DNA from: Phenylobacterium sp.
Lineage (GTDB): Bacteria > Pseudomonadota > Alphaproteobacteria > Caulobacterales > Caulobacteraceae
Reading direction: 5' to 3'
Assembly: GCA_004799545.1 (NCBI GenBank)
Contig: SSMU01000012.1
Coordinates: forward strand, 62,001 to 126,000
Length of the DNA stretch: 64,000 bases
The position numbers and the translations under genes are program-made. Positions 16,763 to 24,612 of this stretch are shown here, piece by piece; position 1 is the first letter of the stretch; each line of letters starts with the position of its first letter. The notes under the pieces were generated by a model. It was not told the DNA's origin, did not search any database, and saw nothing but the letters and a program-made list of their open reading frames with translations.

Positions 16763-16777
16763 GTTCTCGCGATGTTC
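16763..16777. promoter_or_regulatory. LexA-like SOS box (GTTC-N7-GTTC)
   Basis: GTTC TCGCGAT GTTC exactly fits the direct-repeat LexA site of alphaproteobacteria. It lies about 110 bases upstream of the PLP enzyme start in an AT-richer patch. Such an 8-base match is expected by chance about once per 65 kb per strand, so its position is the main support. Confidence 0.4.
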
Positions 16778-16811
16778 TCATCATTACCCATTTTGGGGAA
16801 TCTTGGCCGTC

Positions 16812-17786
16812 TCAAACGAGAACGGACCGGGGGTTCAGGTCGTCCCAGGCCTGCAGCACGCCGAGCTGGGCGAGGCCGGCGAACATGCGGTGCAGGTTGA
16901 TCAGGTTCTCGGCCATGAACTGGATGAAGGCCGGCCGGGCCAGGGCTTCGGCCGGGGCGATCAGCCCGCCGCGCGTCTTGACGCACAGCCCGCGGTCCAC
17001 GAGGCCGGCGGCGTGCCGGCGCACGGTCTCCATGGGCAGGCCGAGGCGCCAGGCTATCGTCGAGACGCGCACCGGGCGGCGCAGGCTGTCGGTCACGAAG
17101 TCCTGCGGCGTGGTCCCCGCCCCGCCGCGCTGGCTCGCCGAGAGGTGCTCGGTGTTGCAACGCACGACGGTGATCAGGATCAGGCCTTCCAGGAGGTCGC
17201 CCAGCGCGCTCATCACGGTCTCGACCACCCGCAGCACGTAGTCGGTGGACAGCCGCGCCACGGCCCGCAGCGGCGCAAGCTCGGCGCTGAGCTCGACGGT
17301 GGGCGGCGGAAAGTCGGGCAGGACGTCGAGGTCGCGCAGCTCGTAGTAGAAGGCGCGCAGCCGCTCATAGCCCTCGAAGGAGCTCTTCAGGTACTCCGGC
17401 GTCATCAGGATGGAGGTGGGCACGATCACCCCGCCCTCGACCTGCTGGCAGAGACGTTTCTGGGCCAGCCGGTGCACGCGCCGGCGCACGGTCTCGAACG
17501 GCATCTGCAGGGAATGGGCGACGGCGTTGATGCTGACCGGGCTGCGCAGGTCGTCGGGCGGCGGGTGGTCGGCGCCGGCGAAGGCGGCCTGCAGCTCGAT
17601 CTCGCTGCTCAGAGCGGCGGTGTTGGCCTGGACGATGGTCGCCAGCAGCAGGGCGTCGACCAGGTCGCGGCGGCCGCGGACGATGGCCACAACGTCGAGC
17701 ACGAAGGCCATGGCCAGCCGGCCCATCAGCCGCGCAGTGGCGATCGAGCTCGGGCTCGGCGCGCGCGGGCTGGCTAGGCTGGACAT
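16812..17786 (-). CDS. Double winged-helix DNA-binding protein, internal duplication (paralogue B)
   Basis: 324 residues, colinear with the protein at 9898-10866. Its two helix-turn-helix cores are at residues 81-131 and 236-286, the same spacing of about 155 residues, with VQANTAALS and FETVRRRVHRL in half one and METVRRHAAGL in half two. Shared linker motifs such as YERLRAFYYE, LPPPT-like and CNTEHL show true paralogy. GGGGGAGGG lies 9 bases before the ATG. It is upstream of the PLP enzyme gene on the same strand. Function as a regulator is inferred from the fold pattern only. Confidence 0.75.
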   Translation of the reverse strand: MSSLASPRAPSPSSIATARLMGRLAMAFVLDVVAIVRGRRDLVDALLLATIVQANTAALSSEIELQAAFAGADHPPPDDLRSPVSINAVAHSLQMPFETVRRRVHRLAQKRLCQQVEGGVIVPTSILMTPEYLKSSFEGYERLRAFYYELRDLDVLPDFPPPTVELSAELAPLRAVARLSTDYVLRVVETVMSALGDLLEGLILITVVRCNTEHLSASQRGGAGTTPQDFVTDSLRRPVRVSTIAWRLGLPMETVRRHAAGLVDRGLCVKTRGGLIAPAEALARPAFIQFMAENLINLHRMFAGLAQLGVLQAWDDLNPRSVLV

Positions 17787-17932
17787 TTGCGGCGACCCTC
17801 CCCCAGGTCACAACTGGATCGACAGTGCTCCGTGCGTCGCCTCACGTGTCAAGCTGACGCGTTGACGCCCCACCCGCGGGCGCGGGCAGGGCGTCGGTCG
17901 CTGAGGTCGGTCCCCGAGCTTGGGGCGGTGGC

Positions 17933-18562
17933 TCAGTAGGGGTAGGGCTGGGCGTAACCGTAGGGGGCTTGGTAGCCGTAGGGCGCCGGCTGCGCATAGC
18001 CGTACTCGTAGGGCTGGGCGTAGCCGCCCTGGTCGGCGATGGCGTCGCCGATCACCAGGCCGATCAGGCCGCTGGCCAGGGCCGCCATCACCACTTCGCC
18101 GCTGTCGTCATAGTAGTAGGCGTAGCCGTAGCGCGGCGGCGGCAAGTGGTACCGGCCCCAGTCGCTGATCATCCGGCCGCGGTCGCGGAAGCCGGTGAAC
18201 ACCTGGCCCTCGCGCCAGCGGCCGGCGCCGGCGTAGCGCTGGGCGCCGCCGTTCCAGCCGCGCTGGGCGTAGTTGGCGCCACCGGTCCAGGCGCGTTGCT
18301 GACCGCCGCGGTTCCAGCCCTGTTGAGCGACATTGGCGCCGCTGTTGTTCCAGTTGCGCTGCTGCGGCTGGGACTGGACGCGCGGCTGGGCGCCGCGTTG
18401 CTGGTTCTGGCCGGGCTGGGCGGCCTGGCTCCGCTGATCGTGGCCCTGTTGGTATTGGCCGCGCTGATCGCCGTCGCGACGGCCATCGAACGGCTGGGCC
18501 GCGGCCGCGACGCTGGTGAACGCCATGGCCGCCGCGGCAGCCCCTAGAAGTACCTTTTGCAT
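17933..18562 (-). CDS. RcnB-family secreted protein with Gln/Tyr-rich repeats
   Basis: 209 residues. A signal peptide ends near VAAAAQ. A Gln/Asn/Gly-rich low-complexity region follows, then the RcnB-like segment RGRMISDWGRYHLPPPRYGYAYYYDDSGE, then a hydrophobic stretch and a C-terminal tail of YGYAQP repeats. RcnB in E. coli is a periplasmic protein in nickel/cobalt homeostasis; alphaproteobacterial relatives are mostly unassigned. GGAG lies 8 bases before ATG 18562. A second RcnB-like protein is at 55721-56587. Confidence 0.8.
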   Translation of the reverse strand: MQKVLLGAAAAAMAFTSVAAAAQPFDGRRDGDQRGQYQQGHDQRSQAAQPGQNQQRGAQPRVQSQPQQRNWNNSGANVAQQGWNRGGQQRAWTGGANYAQRGWNGGAQRYAGAGRWREGQVFTGFRDRGRMISDWGRYHLPPPRYGYAYYYDDSGEVVMAALASGLIGLVIGDAIADQGGYAQPYEYGYAQPAPYGYQAPYGYAQPYPY

Positions 18563-18814
18563 GATCTGCTCCTGAATCTTGCCGTGGGTATGACAGGGCG
18601 CGCCTGAACGAGGTCCGGGGCCTGCGTTTAGCGGCCGTTCATGCGTCAGGGGCCGGACAACGACGGCGCGCCATTTCAGCCTCACCGCGCCGCGCGCGCG
18701 GTTTTCGCCCACAGGCTTGAGGGCCAATGCGGCATCCCGACCCTTGCCGGGATCGGCCACGGTCTGGCTTTGTGTCGGCGGGGCGGGTTTTCGTTTGTGG
18801 AATTGGGGGGCGAC

Positions 18815-19015
18815 GTGCCCGAAGCGACCTATGTGGCGTTCGTCTCGAAGTCCCAGCGCGGCAAGCTGCGCACGATGCTGCAGACCGAGGACATGGGCGA
18901 GCTGAGCTGGCGGGAGAAGAAGCACCTGTTCGGCTCGGAGTTCTATTTCTCCGGCCCGCCGAGCCTGGCCCGGCAGGCCCACGCCTATGTCACCAAATGG
19001 CTGTCCAGCCACTAG
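18815..19015 (+). CDS. Small conserved hypothetical protein (66 aa)
   Basis: 66 residues from GTG 18815, with GGGGGG four bases upstream; an in-frame GTG at 18797 is an alternative. The sequence (YVAFVSKSQRGKLRTMLQTE and so on, ending KWLSSH) is basic and soluble without a known motif. The frame is open to 18641, but that part crosses non-coding-looking sequence. It is 15 bases ahead of the zinc-ribbon-like protein gene and may be cotranscribed. Confidence 0.55.
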   Translation: MPEATYVAFVSKSQRGKLRTMLQTEDMGELSWREKKHLFGSEFYFSGPPSLARQAHAYVTKWLSSH

Positions 19016-19030
19016 CCGGAGCGGCGGCCA

Positions 19031-19627
19031 ATGGCTGAAGGGCGGCGGATCGGGATCGACATCCCCTGGTCGGTCGCCTGGTCGGGCGAGCAGGGGTTCC
19101 GCGTGCAGCCCTCGACGGATTTCCCGGGCCTGCTCGAGCTCGACCAGCGGCAGGCGCCGGGCGTCGGCAAGCCGCTGTTCGCCGCGGTCCACGTGACCCG
19201 CCAGCGGCGCGGGATGATCGACCTGCTCTGCCACATCTGCGGCCAGCCGACCGAAGCCAGCGACCGCTGGGTGTTCCCGGTGGCCTCGGGCGGGTTCGTG
19301 ACCCTGCACGACGGCTCGGTCGGCTGGGGCTGCAACGTGCCGCCGACCCACGGCGACTGCGCGCGGGTGGCGGCCACGGAGTGCCCGCACCTGTCGCACC
19401 TGGCCGAGACGCCGCTGAAGCTGGCGGACGACGCCGGCCGGCTGATCCACCGCACCGACGTGACACCCGGGCTGGAGCACATCGCCGCCGAGATGCCGGC
19501 CGGGCGCGAGGTGGTGTTCTCCTGCTACCGGCTCTACGGCCCGGCGGTCACCGCCGAGGTCGAGCGGGCGCGGGTCGACTGGGAGCAGGCGACGAAGGCC
19601 CGCCGGGCGGCGGCGCAGCCCCGCTAG
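19031..19627 (+). CDS. Conserved hypothetical protein with Cys-rich zinc-ribbon-like region
   Basis: 198 residues. LLCHICGQPT supplies a CxxC pair, and GCNVPPTHGDCARVAATECPHL supplies further Cys and His residues, consistent with one bound zinc. Similar proteins with a CxxCG segment and a PPTH...C..C..CPHL segment occur in actinobacteria and alphaproteobacteria without a known role. The ATG is 15 bases after the upstream small gene. No signal peptide is present. Confidence 0.7.
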   Translation: MAEGRRIGIDIPWSVAWSGEQGFRVQPSTDFPGLLELDQRQAPGVGKPLFAAVHVTRQRRGMIDLLCHICGQPTEASDRWVFPVASGGFVTLHDGSVGWGCNVPPTHGDCARVAATECPHLSHLAETPLKLADDAGRLIHRTDVTPGLEHIAAEMPAGREVVFSCYRLYGPAVTAEVERARVDWEQATKARRAAAQPR

Positions 19628-19689
19628 CCAGTTACGAAGCTTCGCCGTTGGGCGTAGGCTCCCCGCCCTGGAAACCATGGGAGGGTTCG

Positions 19690-20454
19690 ATGGCGCATAG
19701 GACACTGTTCGGAATTGGGGCCGCACTGGCGGCGGCCTTGACGGTGGGCGCGGCGGGCGTCGCGCTGGCGGCGGCGGAGAAGGTCCCGGCCAACATCGCC
19801 GCGGCCCTGGCCGACAGCGGCCGGCCTGCGGCGGAGAGCGCCCGCGACGCGGCGCGCCATCCCGGCGAGCTGCTGGCCTGGGCCGGCGTGAAGCCCGGCG
19901 ACCGGGTGGCCGACTTCATCATGGGCGGCGGCTATTTCACCCGCATCCTGGCCAAGGCCGTCGGGCCGACCGGCCACGTCTGGGCCTATCAGCCGGGCGA
20001 GTTCATCAAGTTCCGCGCCGCCTACGCCGACGAGCAGAAGGCGGTGGCCGCCGCCTATCCAAACGTGACGGCGATCGACAGCCCGTTCGCGGCGCTGAAG
20101 CTGCCGGACCGGCTGGACCTGGTGATGACCGTGCAGAACTACCACGACCTGCACCTGAAGCCGTTCCCGGCCGACAACGCGGCCAAGCTGGACGCCGAGA
20201 TCTACCGGGCGCTGAAGCCCGGCGGAGTCTTCATCGTGGTCGACCATGTGGGCGCGGAAGGCGTCAACATCGACCAGCTGCACCGCATCGATCCGGCGCA
20301 GGTGCGCAAGGAGGTGGAGGCGGCCGGCTTCAAGCTGGTGGCGGAGACCGACCTGTTGCGCAACCCGGCCGACCCGCACACCGACAACGTCTTCCAGCCC
20401 TCGATCCGCGGCAAGACCGACCAGTTCGCGATGAAGTTCCGCAAGCCGAGGTAG
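19690..20454 (+). CDS. Exported SAM-dependent methyltransferase-fold protein (COG4798-like)
   Basis: 254 residues. A signal peptide (LFGIGAALAAALTVGAAGVALA) precedes a class I methyltransferase core with VADFIMGGGYFTRILAKAVG as motif I and LKPGGVFIVVDHVG as motif post-III. Proteins of this COG4798 type are predicted methyltransferases found in periplasmic form in Caulobacterales and sphingomonads. SAM is not expected in the periplasm, so the role is unclear. GGGAGGG precedes ATG 19690; the open frame further upstream overlaps the previous gene and is not coding. Confidence 0.8.
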   Translation: MAHRTLFGIGAALAAALTVGAAGVALAAAEKVPANIAAALADSGRPAAESARDAARHPGELLAWAGVKPGDRVADFIMGGGYFTRILAKAVGPTGHVWAYQPGEFIKFRAAYADEQKAVAAAYPNVTAIDSPFAALKLPDRLDLVMTVQNYHDLHLKPFPADNAAKLDAEIYRALKPGGVFIVVDHVGAEGVNIDQLHRIDPAQVRKEVEAAGFKLVAETDLLRNPADPHTDNVFQPSIRGKTDQFAMKFRKPR

Positions 20455-20492
20455 GCCCCCTTCTCAGAAGTCATCGCCTGGCTTGTCCGGGC

Positions 20493-20561
20493 GACCCAAG
20501 CTGCCGGACGGATCCAACTCGGCTTGGGTCCTCCGGATCGCGCGTGCGCGCGACCGGAGGA
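20493..20561. repeat. Intergenic palindromic element with two hairpins
   Basis: GACCCAAGC (20493-20501) pairs with GCTTGGGTC (20522-20530). A second, stronger hairpin runs 20529-20561: TCCTCCGG with CCGGAGGA outside and TCGCGCG with CGCGCGA inside. It follows the methyltransferase gene and may also act as a transcription terminator, though no T run follows. Confidence 0.55.
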
Positions 20562-20570
20562 TGACGGTGG

Positions 20571-20618
20571 GATTAATAGTCGGTCATGTATTAATCTCAT
20601 GTAATATTGTGAATTACA
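20571..20618. promoter_or_regulatory. Double dyad in the AT-rich urcA-family promoter
   Basis: GATTAATA (20571-20578) pairs with TATTAATC (20589-20596), and TGTAAT (20600-20605) with ATTACA (20613-20618). Both are perfect. They lie about 100-150 bases before the UrcA-family gene in a stretch far more AT-rich than its surroundings, so they are likely regulator sites. Confidence 0.5.
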
Positions 20619-20720
20619 GGTCATTACTGAAGCTTAAGAGGACTTGGCGAAAGTAGAGCAGTACATCGTTCCCATCGACGGCCCCCGCCGCCAACCGAAT
20701 TCAAAATCAAGGGAACGAAC

Positions 20721-21032
20721 ATGTCGAACTTCATCACCAAGCTCACCACCGCCGGCTACCTGGTCCTGGCTTCCGTCCCCGTCGCGGGCCTGGCCGTCGG
20801 CGTCGCCCACGCCGCCCCCGCCGCCCATGTGCAGATCGGCGATCTCGACCTCTCCTCCAAGGCCGGGATGACCACCTTCAACCAACGCGTCCAGTCGGCC
20901 GGCCAGCAGATCTGCCGCGACGAGCGCTCGCTGAGCGGCCGCGAGAGCTGCAAGGACGGCGTGCGCGCCGAGGCCCAGGACAAGCTGGCCGCCGTGATCC
21001 AGTCGCGGTCGACCACGCTCGCCGCCCGCTGA
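20721..21032 (+). CDS. UrcA family protein
   Basis: 103 residues. A signal peptide ends at AHAAP, followed by HVQIGDLDLSSKAGMTTFNQRV and two cysteines (QICRDERS, ESCKDGV). This is the UrcA pattern found in Caulobacterales and sphingomonads: a short exported protein with Y/V..LDLs..G......R..A and a Cys pair. The role is unknown. AAGGGAACGA provides the ribosome site. A strong terminator follows at 21059-21095, and an AT-rich promoter with two dyads precedes it. Confidence 0.85.
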   Translation: MSNFITKLTTAGYLVLASVPVAGLAVGVAHAAPAAHVQIGDLDLSSKAGMTTFNQRVQSAGQQICRDERSLSGRESCKDGVRAEAQDKLAAVIQSRSTTLAAR

Positions 21033-21058
21033 AGCTCTCCCCTCTGCGGACGCGCGAA

Positions 21059-21095
21059 AGGGCCCGTGAGCCGCCGCTCACGGGCCCTGATTTTT
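21059..21095 (+). terminator. Rho-independent terminator after the UrcA gene
   Basis: A perfect 13-bp stem (AGGGCCCGTGAGC with GCTCACGGGCCCT, loop CGCC) is followed by GATTTTT. It lies 26 bases after the UrcA-family stop codon. Confidence 0.9.
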
Positions 21096-21101
21096 GGTCG
21101 G

Positions 21102-21153
21102 TCTACGCGCAGCCGGACGCAAAAGTGCTCACACTTTTGCTGGCTGTCGCTCG
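21102..21153. repeat. Dispersed hairpin repeat, copy 1
   Basis: A 52-base unit shared with 25358-25410. It begins TCTACGCGCAGCCGGACGCA and ends GGCTGTCGCTCG. Its centre is a hairpin of GCAAAAGTG and CACTTTTGC around CTCA. Confidence 0.75.
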
Positions 21154-21170
21154 CTTAGGGAGCGCAGGTT

Positions 21171-22139
21171 TCAGAGCCAGCCCGACTTCTTGAACCGCCA
21201 GTAGAGCGCCGTGCAGATCACGGCCATGCCGCCGACCACGACGGGGTAGCCGAACGCCCATTTCAGCTCCGGCATGTGCTCGAAGTTCATGCCGTAGATG
21301 CCGGCGATGGCGGTGGGCACGGCGAGGATCGCGGCCCAGGCGGCGAGCTTGCGGGTGATCACCCCCTGGCGCTGCTGCTCCAGCAGGTTGGCCACCTCGA
21401 ACACCGAGGCCAGGACGTCGCGCAGGGTCTCCACCCGGCCGACGGCGCCGCGGACGTGGTCGGCGACATCGCGGAAATAGGGCCGCACCTCCGGGTCGAT
21501 GGTGGGGGTCTCGAGATGCTCGAGCCGGGTCGCCACCTCTTCCATGGGGCCGAGGACGCGGCGGAAGCGCAGGAGCTCGCCGCGCAGGCGGAAGATGCGG
21601 CGGATCTCCTCGCGGGTGAGGAAGGCGTCCAGCGCCCGCTCCTCCATGGCCAGCACCTCCTCCTCGGTCTCGAGCGTGATCGGCTGGTAGCCGTCGACGA
21701 TGAAGTCGAGGACCGCGTGGAGGATGTAGTCCGGGCCGTGGCGGAGCAGGGCGGGGGCGGCCTCCATCTGGGCGCGCAGGGCGGCATGGCCGCGCCCGGA
21801 CCCGTGGCGGACGGTGACGATGTAGCTGCGGCCGACGAAGAAGTGGGTCTCGCCGTAGCGGATGACGTCCTCGCCATCGAGCTCGGCGGTGCGGGCGACC
21901 ACGAAAAGGGCGTCGCCATAGACCTCGACCTTGGGCAGCTGGTGGGCGTGGAGCGCGTCCTCGACGGCCAGGGGGTGCAGGTCGAAATGGCGCTCGAGCA
22001 GGCGCAGCTCCGCCTCGTCGGGCTCGGCCAGGCCGATCCAGACGAACTCGCCGGGGGCGAGCGCCAGGCCGTCCTCGGTGAGCGCCGCCTCGCGGACCCG
22101 CTGGCCGTCGCGGTAGACGTAGGCGGCGACGACGCTCAC
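21171..22139 (-). CDS. corA: CorA-family divalent cation transporter
   Basis: 322 residues. The GMN signature (GIYGMNFEHMPEL) follows the first of two C-terminal transmembrane helices. A large cytoplasmic N-terminal domain with the long helix (HLETPTIDPEVRPYFRDVADHV) precedes it. The family forms pentameric channels for Mg2+, Co2+ or Ni2+. It starts with GTG at 22139, overlapping the TSUP stop codon (GTGA, four bases), so its translation is coupled to that gene. Confidence 0.9.
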   Translation of the reverse strand: MSVVAAYVYRDGQRVREAALTEDGLALAPGEFVWIGLAEPDEAELRLLERHFDLHPLAVEDALHAHQLPKVEVYGDALFVVARTAELDGEDVIRYGETHFFVGRSYIVTVRHGSGRGHAALRAQMEAAPALLRHGPDYILHAVLDFIVDGYQPITLETEEEVLAMEERALDAFLTREEIRRIFRLRGELLRFRRVLGPMEEVATRLEHLETPTIDPEVRPYFRDVADHVRGAVGRVETLRDVLASVFEVANLLEQQRQGVITRKLAAWAAILAVPTAIAGIYGMNFEHMPELKWAFGYPVVVGGMAVICTALYWRFKKSGWL

Positions 22140-22879
22140 CGGCCTTGCCGCAGGAACAGGCCGATGGTCAGGGCGACGCCCAGCAGGACGACGAAGCCGC
22201 GGATGATCCGCTCGTCCACCCGCTTCAGGGCCATGGCGCCCAGGTAGCCGCCGCCGATCGCGCCGACGCAGACCACCCCGACCCGCAGCCAGGGGATGTG
22301 CGGGGTGAACAGGAAGATGGCCACCGCCGCGGCGTTCATCACGCCGGCCAGCACGTTCTTGGTGGCCCCGGCGACCCGCACGGCGAGGCCGGCCGCGGTC
22401 AGGGCCGCGAGCATCAGGAAGCCGATGCCGCCGCCGAAATAGCCGCCGTAGATGGCGATCAGGAACTGGGCGATCCCGGCCCCGAGGCGGCCAAGGTGCG
22501 GGGTCTCGTCCTCCTTCGGCTTCCGGAAGAAGCTGCCGTAGGCGAACAGGGCGGTGGCGAACAGCACCAGCCAGGGCACCAGGCGGGCGAAGAAGGACGA
22601 CGGCGTGAGCAGCAGCAGGCCCGCGCCCAGGGCGCCGCCGGCCAGGCTGAGGATCACCAGCGTCCGGAAGCGGAGGCCGCCGGCGCCGGAGACCATCTTG
22701 CGGCCCACCCAGCCGGTGGTCACCTGGCCGGGGAACAGGGCGATGGTCGAGGCGATGTTGGCCGCCCGCGCATCGAGGCCGGAGAGGATCAGGGCCGGCA
22801 GGGTGACGAACGAGCCGCCCCCCGCGAGCGCGTTCTGGATCCCGGCCCACACGGCCACGGCGAAGAGCAGCAGGAGCAT
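22136..22879 (-). CDS. TSUP (TauE/SafE) family transporter
   Basis: 247 residues with about eight transmembrane helices and the repeated G-rich family pattern (NALAGGGSFVTLPALILSG and IYGGYFGGGIGFLML). TSUP proteins move sulfur oxyanions or organosulfonates; the substrate is not evident. ATG 22879 follows GGGGA; a TTG one codon upstream is in frame. The downstream corA overlaps its stop by four bases. Operon partners without an obvious shared substrate. Confidence 0.88.
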   Translation of the reverse strand: MLLLLFAVAVWAGIQNALAGGGSFVTLPALILSGLDARAANIASTIALFPGQVTTGWVGRKMVSGAGGLRFRTLVILSLAGGALGAGLLLLTPSSFFARLVPWLVLFATALFAYGSFFRKPKEDETPHLGRLGAGIAQFLIAIYGGYFGGGIGFLMLAALTAAGLAVRVAGATKNVLAGVMNAAAVAIFLFTPHIPWLRVGVVCVGAIGGGYLGAMALKRVDERIIRGFVVLLGVALTIGLFLRQGR

Positions 22880-22952
22880 CAACGTCCCCTAAAGGTCACG
22901 GGCGACCCTGGCCAGAGGCGACGCCGGCGGCGACCCTGCCAGGGGGCGGCGA

Positions 22953-23240
22953 TCAGGCTTTCGGGGTGCGCCGCCAGACCAGGCTGCTGTGGCCGGAGCG
23001 TCCGCCGCCGAACGACCGGTCCTCGCCGGTCAGCAACTGAGGGTGGGCGGCGGAGGCCGGGCGGTCGATGAGCTTGTTCAGCCGACGTTCGGCGCGCACC
23101 AGCCAGGTCTCGGCCTCCTCGATCATCTGGCCGCGTTCGCGCTCGTCGGTGACCGCGCCGGCGCGGGCGAAGGCGGCGTCCGCCTCGGCCAGGCAGCGGC
23201 GGACCTCGTCGTAGCGGCGCTCACGGTGCTTGGGCTCCAT
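22953..23240 (-). CDS. Small hypothetical protein, coiled-coil-like
   Basis: 95 residues from ATG 23240; an in-frame GTG at 23249 is possible. The charged N-terminal two thirds (HRERRYDEVRRCLAEADAAF and so on, to RAERRLNKLID) is predicted helical; the tail is Gly/Ser rich. No known domain is seen. It lies upstream of the TSUP-corA pair on the same strand, 73 bases away. Confidence 0.55.
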   Translation of the reverse strand: MEPKHRERRYDEVRRCLAEADAAFARAGAVTDERERGQMIEEAETWLVRAERRLNKLIDRPASAAHPQLLTGEDRSFGGGRSGHSSLVWRRTPKA

Positions 23241-23282
23241 GCCCTGCACAACCGCTGACGGGCCTGCCGGGTTCGCGCATCG

Positions 23283-23411
23283 TCAGGCGTTGTTGCGGCT
23301 GGCGAAGGTGAAGATCGCCCAGGCGGTGGCGACCGCCAGCCAGGCGCTGACGAACGGGTGCGCCGCCGCGAAATCCCACGCCCCGCCCAGGACGCTCGTG
23401 TATCCGTCCAT
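23283..23411 (-). CDS. Small single-helix membrane protein (42 aa)
   Basis: The reading frame ATG 23411 to TGA 23283 encodes 42 residues: a short N-terminus (MDGYTSVLGGAWDF), a hydrophobic helix (FVSAWLAVATAWAIFTFA) and SRNNA. CAGGAG lies 6 bases before the ATG, which is one of the better ribosome sites in the window. I do not recognise the family. It is too short for ordinary gene finders but looks real. Confidence 0.65.
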   Translation of the reverse strand: MDGYTSVLGGAWDFAAAHPFVSAWLAVATAWAIFTFASRNNA

Positions 23412-23532
23412 GCCGGTCTCCTGAATCCGGAGGCCGTCCCTCAGCCGGGCAGTCTGGCTAAGAAGCCTTCACCTTCCTTCAACGAGGGCGGTTAACCGGC
23501 GCTCATGCTGAACGGCGGCTCACGACGCCGCG

Positions 23533-24612
23533 CTACTGGGCGCCTTCCTCGGCGGGAGCGCCGGTGGCGTCGCGCGGACCGGCGCCCGGGTCGCGGCCCT
23601 GCTTCTCCAGCTCCCGCGCGCCGGCCAGGATGCCGGGCATGGCGTAGTTGCCCTCGTGGCAGGCGTATTCGTAGATCGGGCCCTTGGACGAATTCAGCGC
23701 CACCTCGCCGGTGAACGGCCGGGTGTAGCTCTGCGGATCGTCGACGGTGAAGGAATAGAGCACCTGGCGCGGCGAGATCCGCCGGAAGCGCTCGGTCACC
23801 TTCATGTTCGGCCCGGCCCCGCGGAAGCCCTGCTCGGGCCTGAGGTTGACGGTCTCGACCACCAGGGTGTCGCCCTCCCAGTGGCCGATCGAGTCGCCCA
23901 TCCATTGGCGGATGGAGGTCGGCAGGTGCTCGGAGGCCAGCCGGATGTGGCGCACGTCGTGGACCATCTCGATGACGATCGTGACCTCGTCCCGGGTCTG
24001 ATAGATCTGGTAGTTGTTGTTGTAGAGCAGCGGCAACATCGGCGGGCCGGCGGCCGAGCCGAACGACAGGATGCAGCGCTCGCCAAGCGAGCGGCTTTCC
24101 GGGCCGTCCCAGGCCGAGCGCTTGAAGCGCGCGGCGAGGCGCTTTTTGCCATCGTCGGTCATGGTGGGGAGCTTGCCGTTCGGCGGATCCACCAGGATCG
24201 AGGCGCGCTTCTGGCCGCCGACGGTCATCACCGTGGTGCCCGGGTCGGTCCAGGCGAAATTGTAGCCGCAGTCGCTGCCCTTGAAGCCGCGCCCGCACTC
24301 GTAGGGCAGGTCGGTGGTCTTGATCTTCGGGTCGGTGGGGGCGTTGGAGGCGGCGATGAACTTGGTGTTGGCCTTCTCGATGGCGGCGGCCTCGTCGGGC
24401 GTCATCACCAGCCGGTCGCCGAACTTGGCGTCGCGCTCGAAGGGGGTGAGGGTGGCGTTTGTCCAGACGCCCTCGAGGTCCGGCTGGCCGAAGGCGTTGA
24501 CCGGCGCGTGGTAGGCGGCGGCCGCAGCTGGTTTCGCGCCGGGCTGTGCGAGCCCTGGCTGGGCGACCAGCGCTGCGGCGAGCGCGATGACGGAAATGGC
24601 GGCGAACTTCAT
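23533..24612 (-). CDS. Secreted conserved hypothetical protein (PDLxGVW type)
   Basis: 359 residues. The signal peptide ends near GLAQP. The mature start has FGQPDLEGVWTNATLTPFER, and the second half has DSIGHWEGDTLVVETVN, both hallmarks of a large family of exported proteins in Caulobacterales, sphingomonads and acidobacteria with no known function. It has two regions separated by a Cys-containing segment (YECGRGFKGSDCGYNF). GGGAGG lies 8 bases before ATG 24612. The C-terminal tail is Gly/Ala/Glu rich. Confidence 0.8.
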   Translation of the reverse strand: MKFAAISVIALAAALVAQPGLAQPGAKPAAAAAYHAPVNAFGQPDLEGVWTNATLTPFERDAKFGDRLVMTPDEAAAIEKANTKFIAASNAPTDPKIKTTDLPYECGRGFKGSDCGYNFAWTDPGTTVMTVGGQKRASILVDPPNGKLPTMTDDGKKRLAARFKRSAWDGPESRSLGERCILSFGSAAGPPMLPLLYNNNYQIYQTRDEVTIVIEMVHDVRHIRLASEHLPTSIRQWMGDSIGHWEGDTLVVETVNLRPEQGFRGAGPNMKVTERFRRISPRQVLYSFTVDDPQSYTRPFTGEVALNSSKGPIYEYACHEGNYAMPGILAGARELEKQGRDPGAGPRDATGAPAEEGAQ

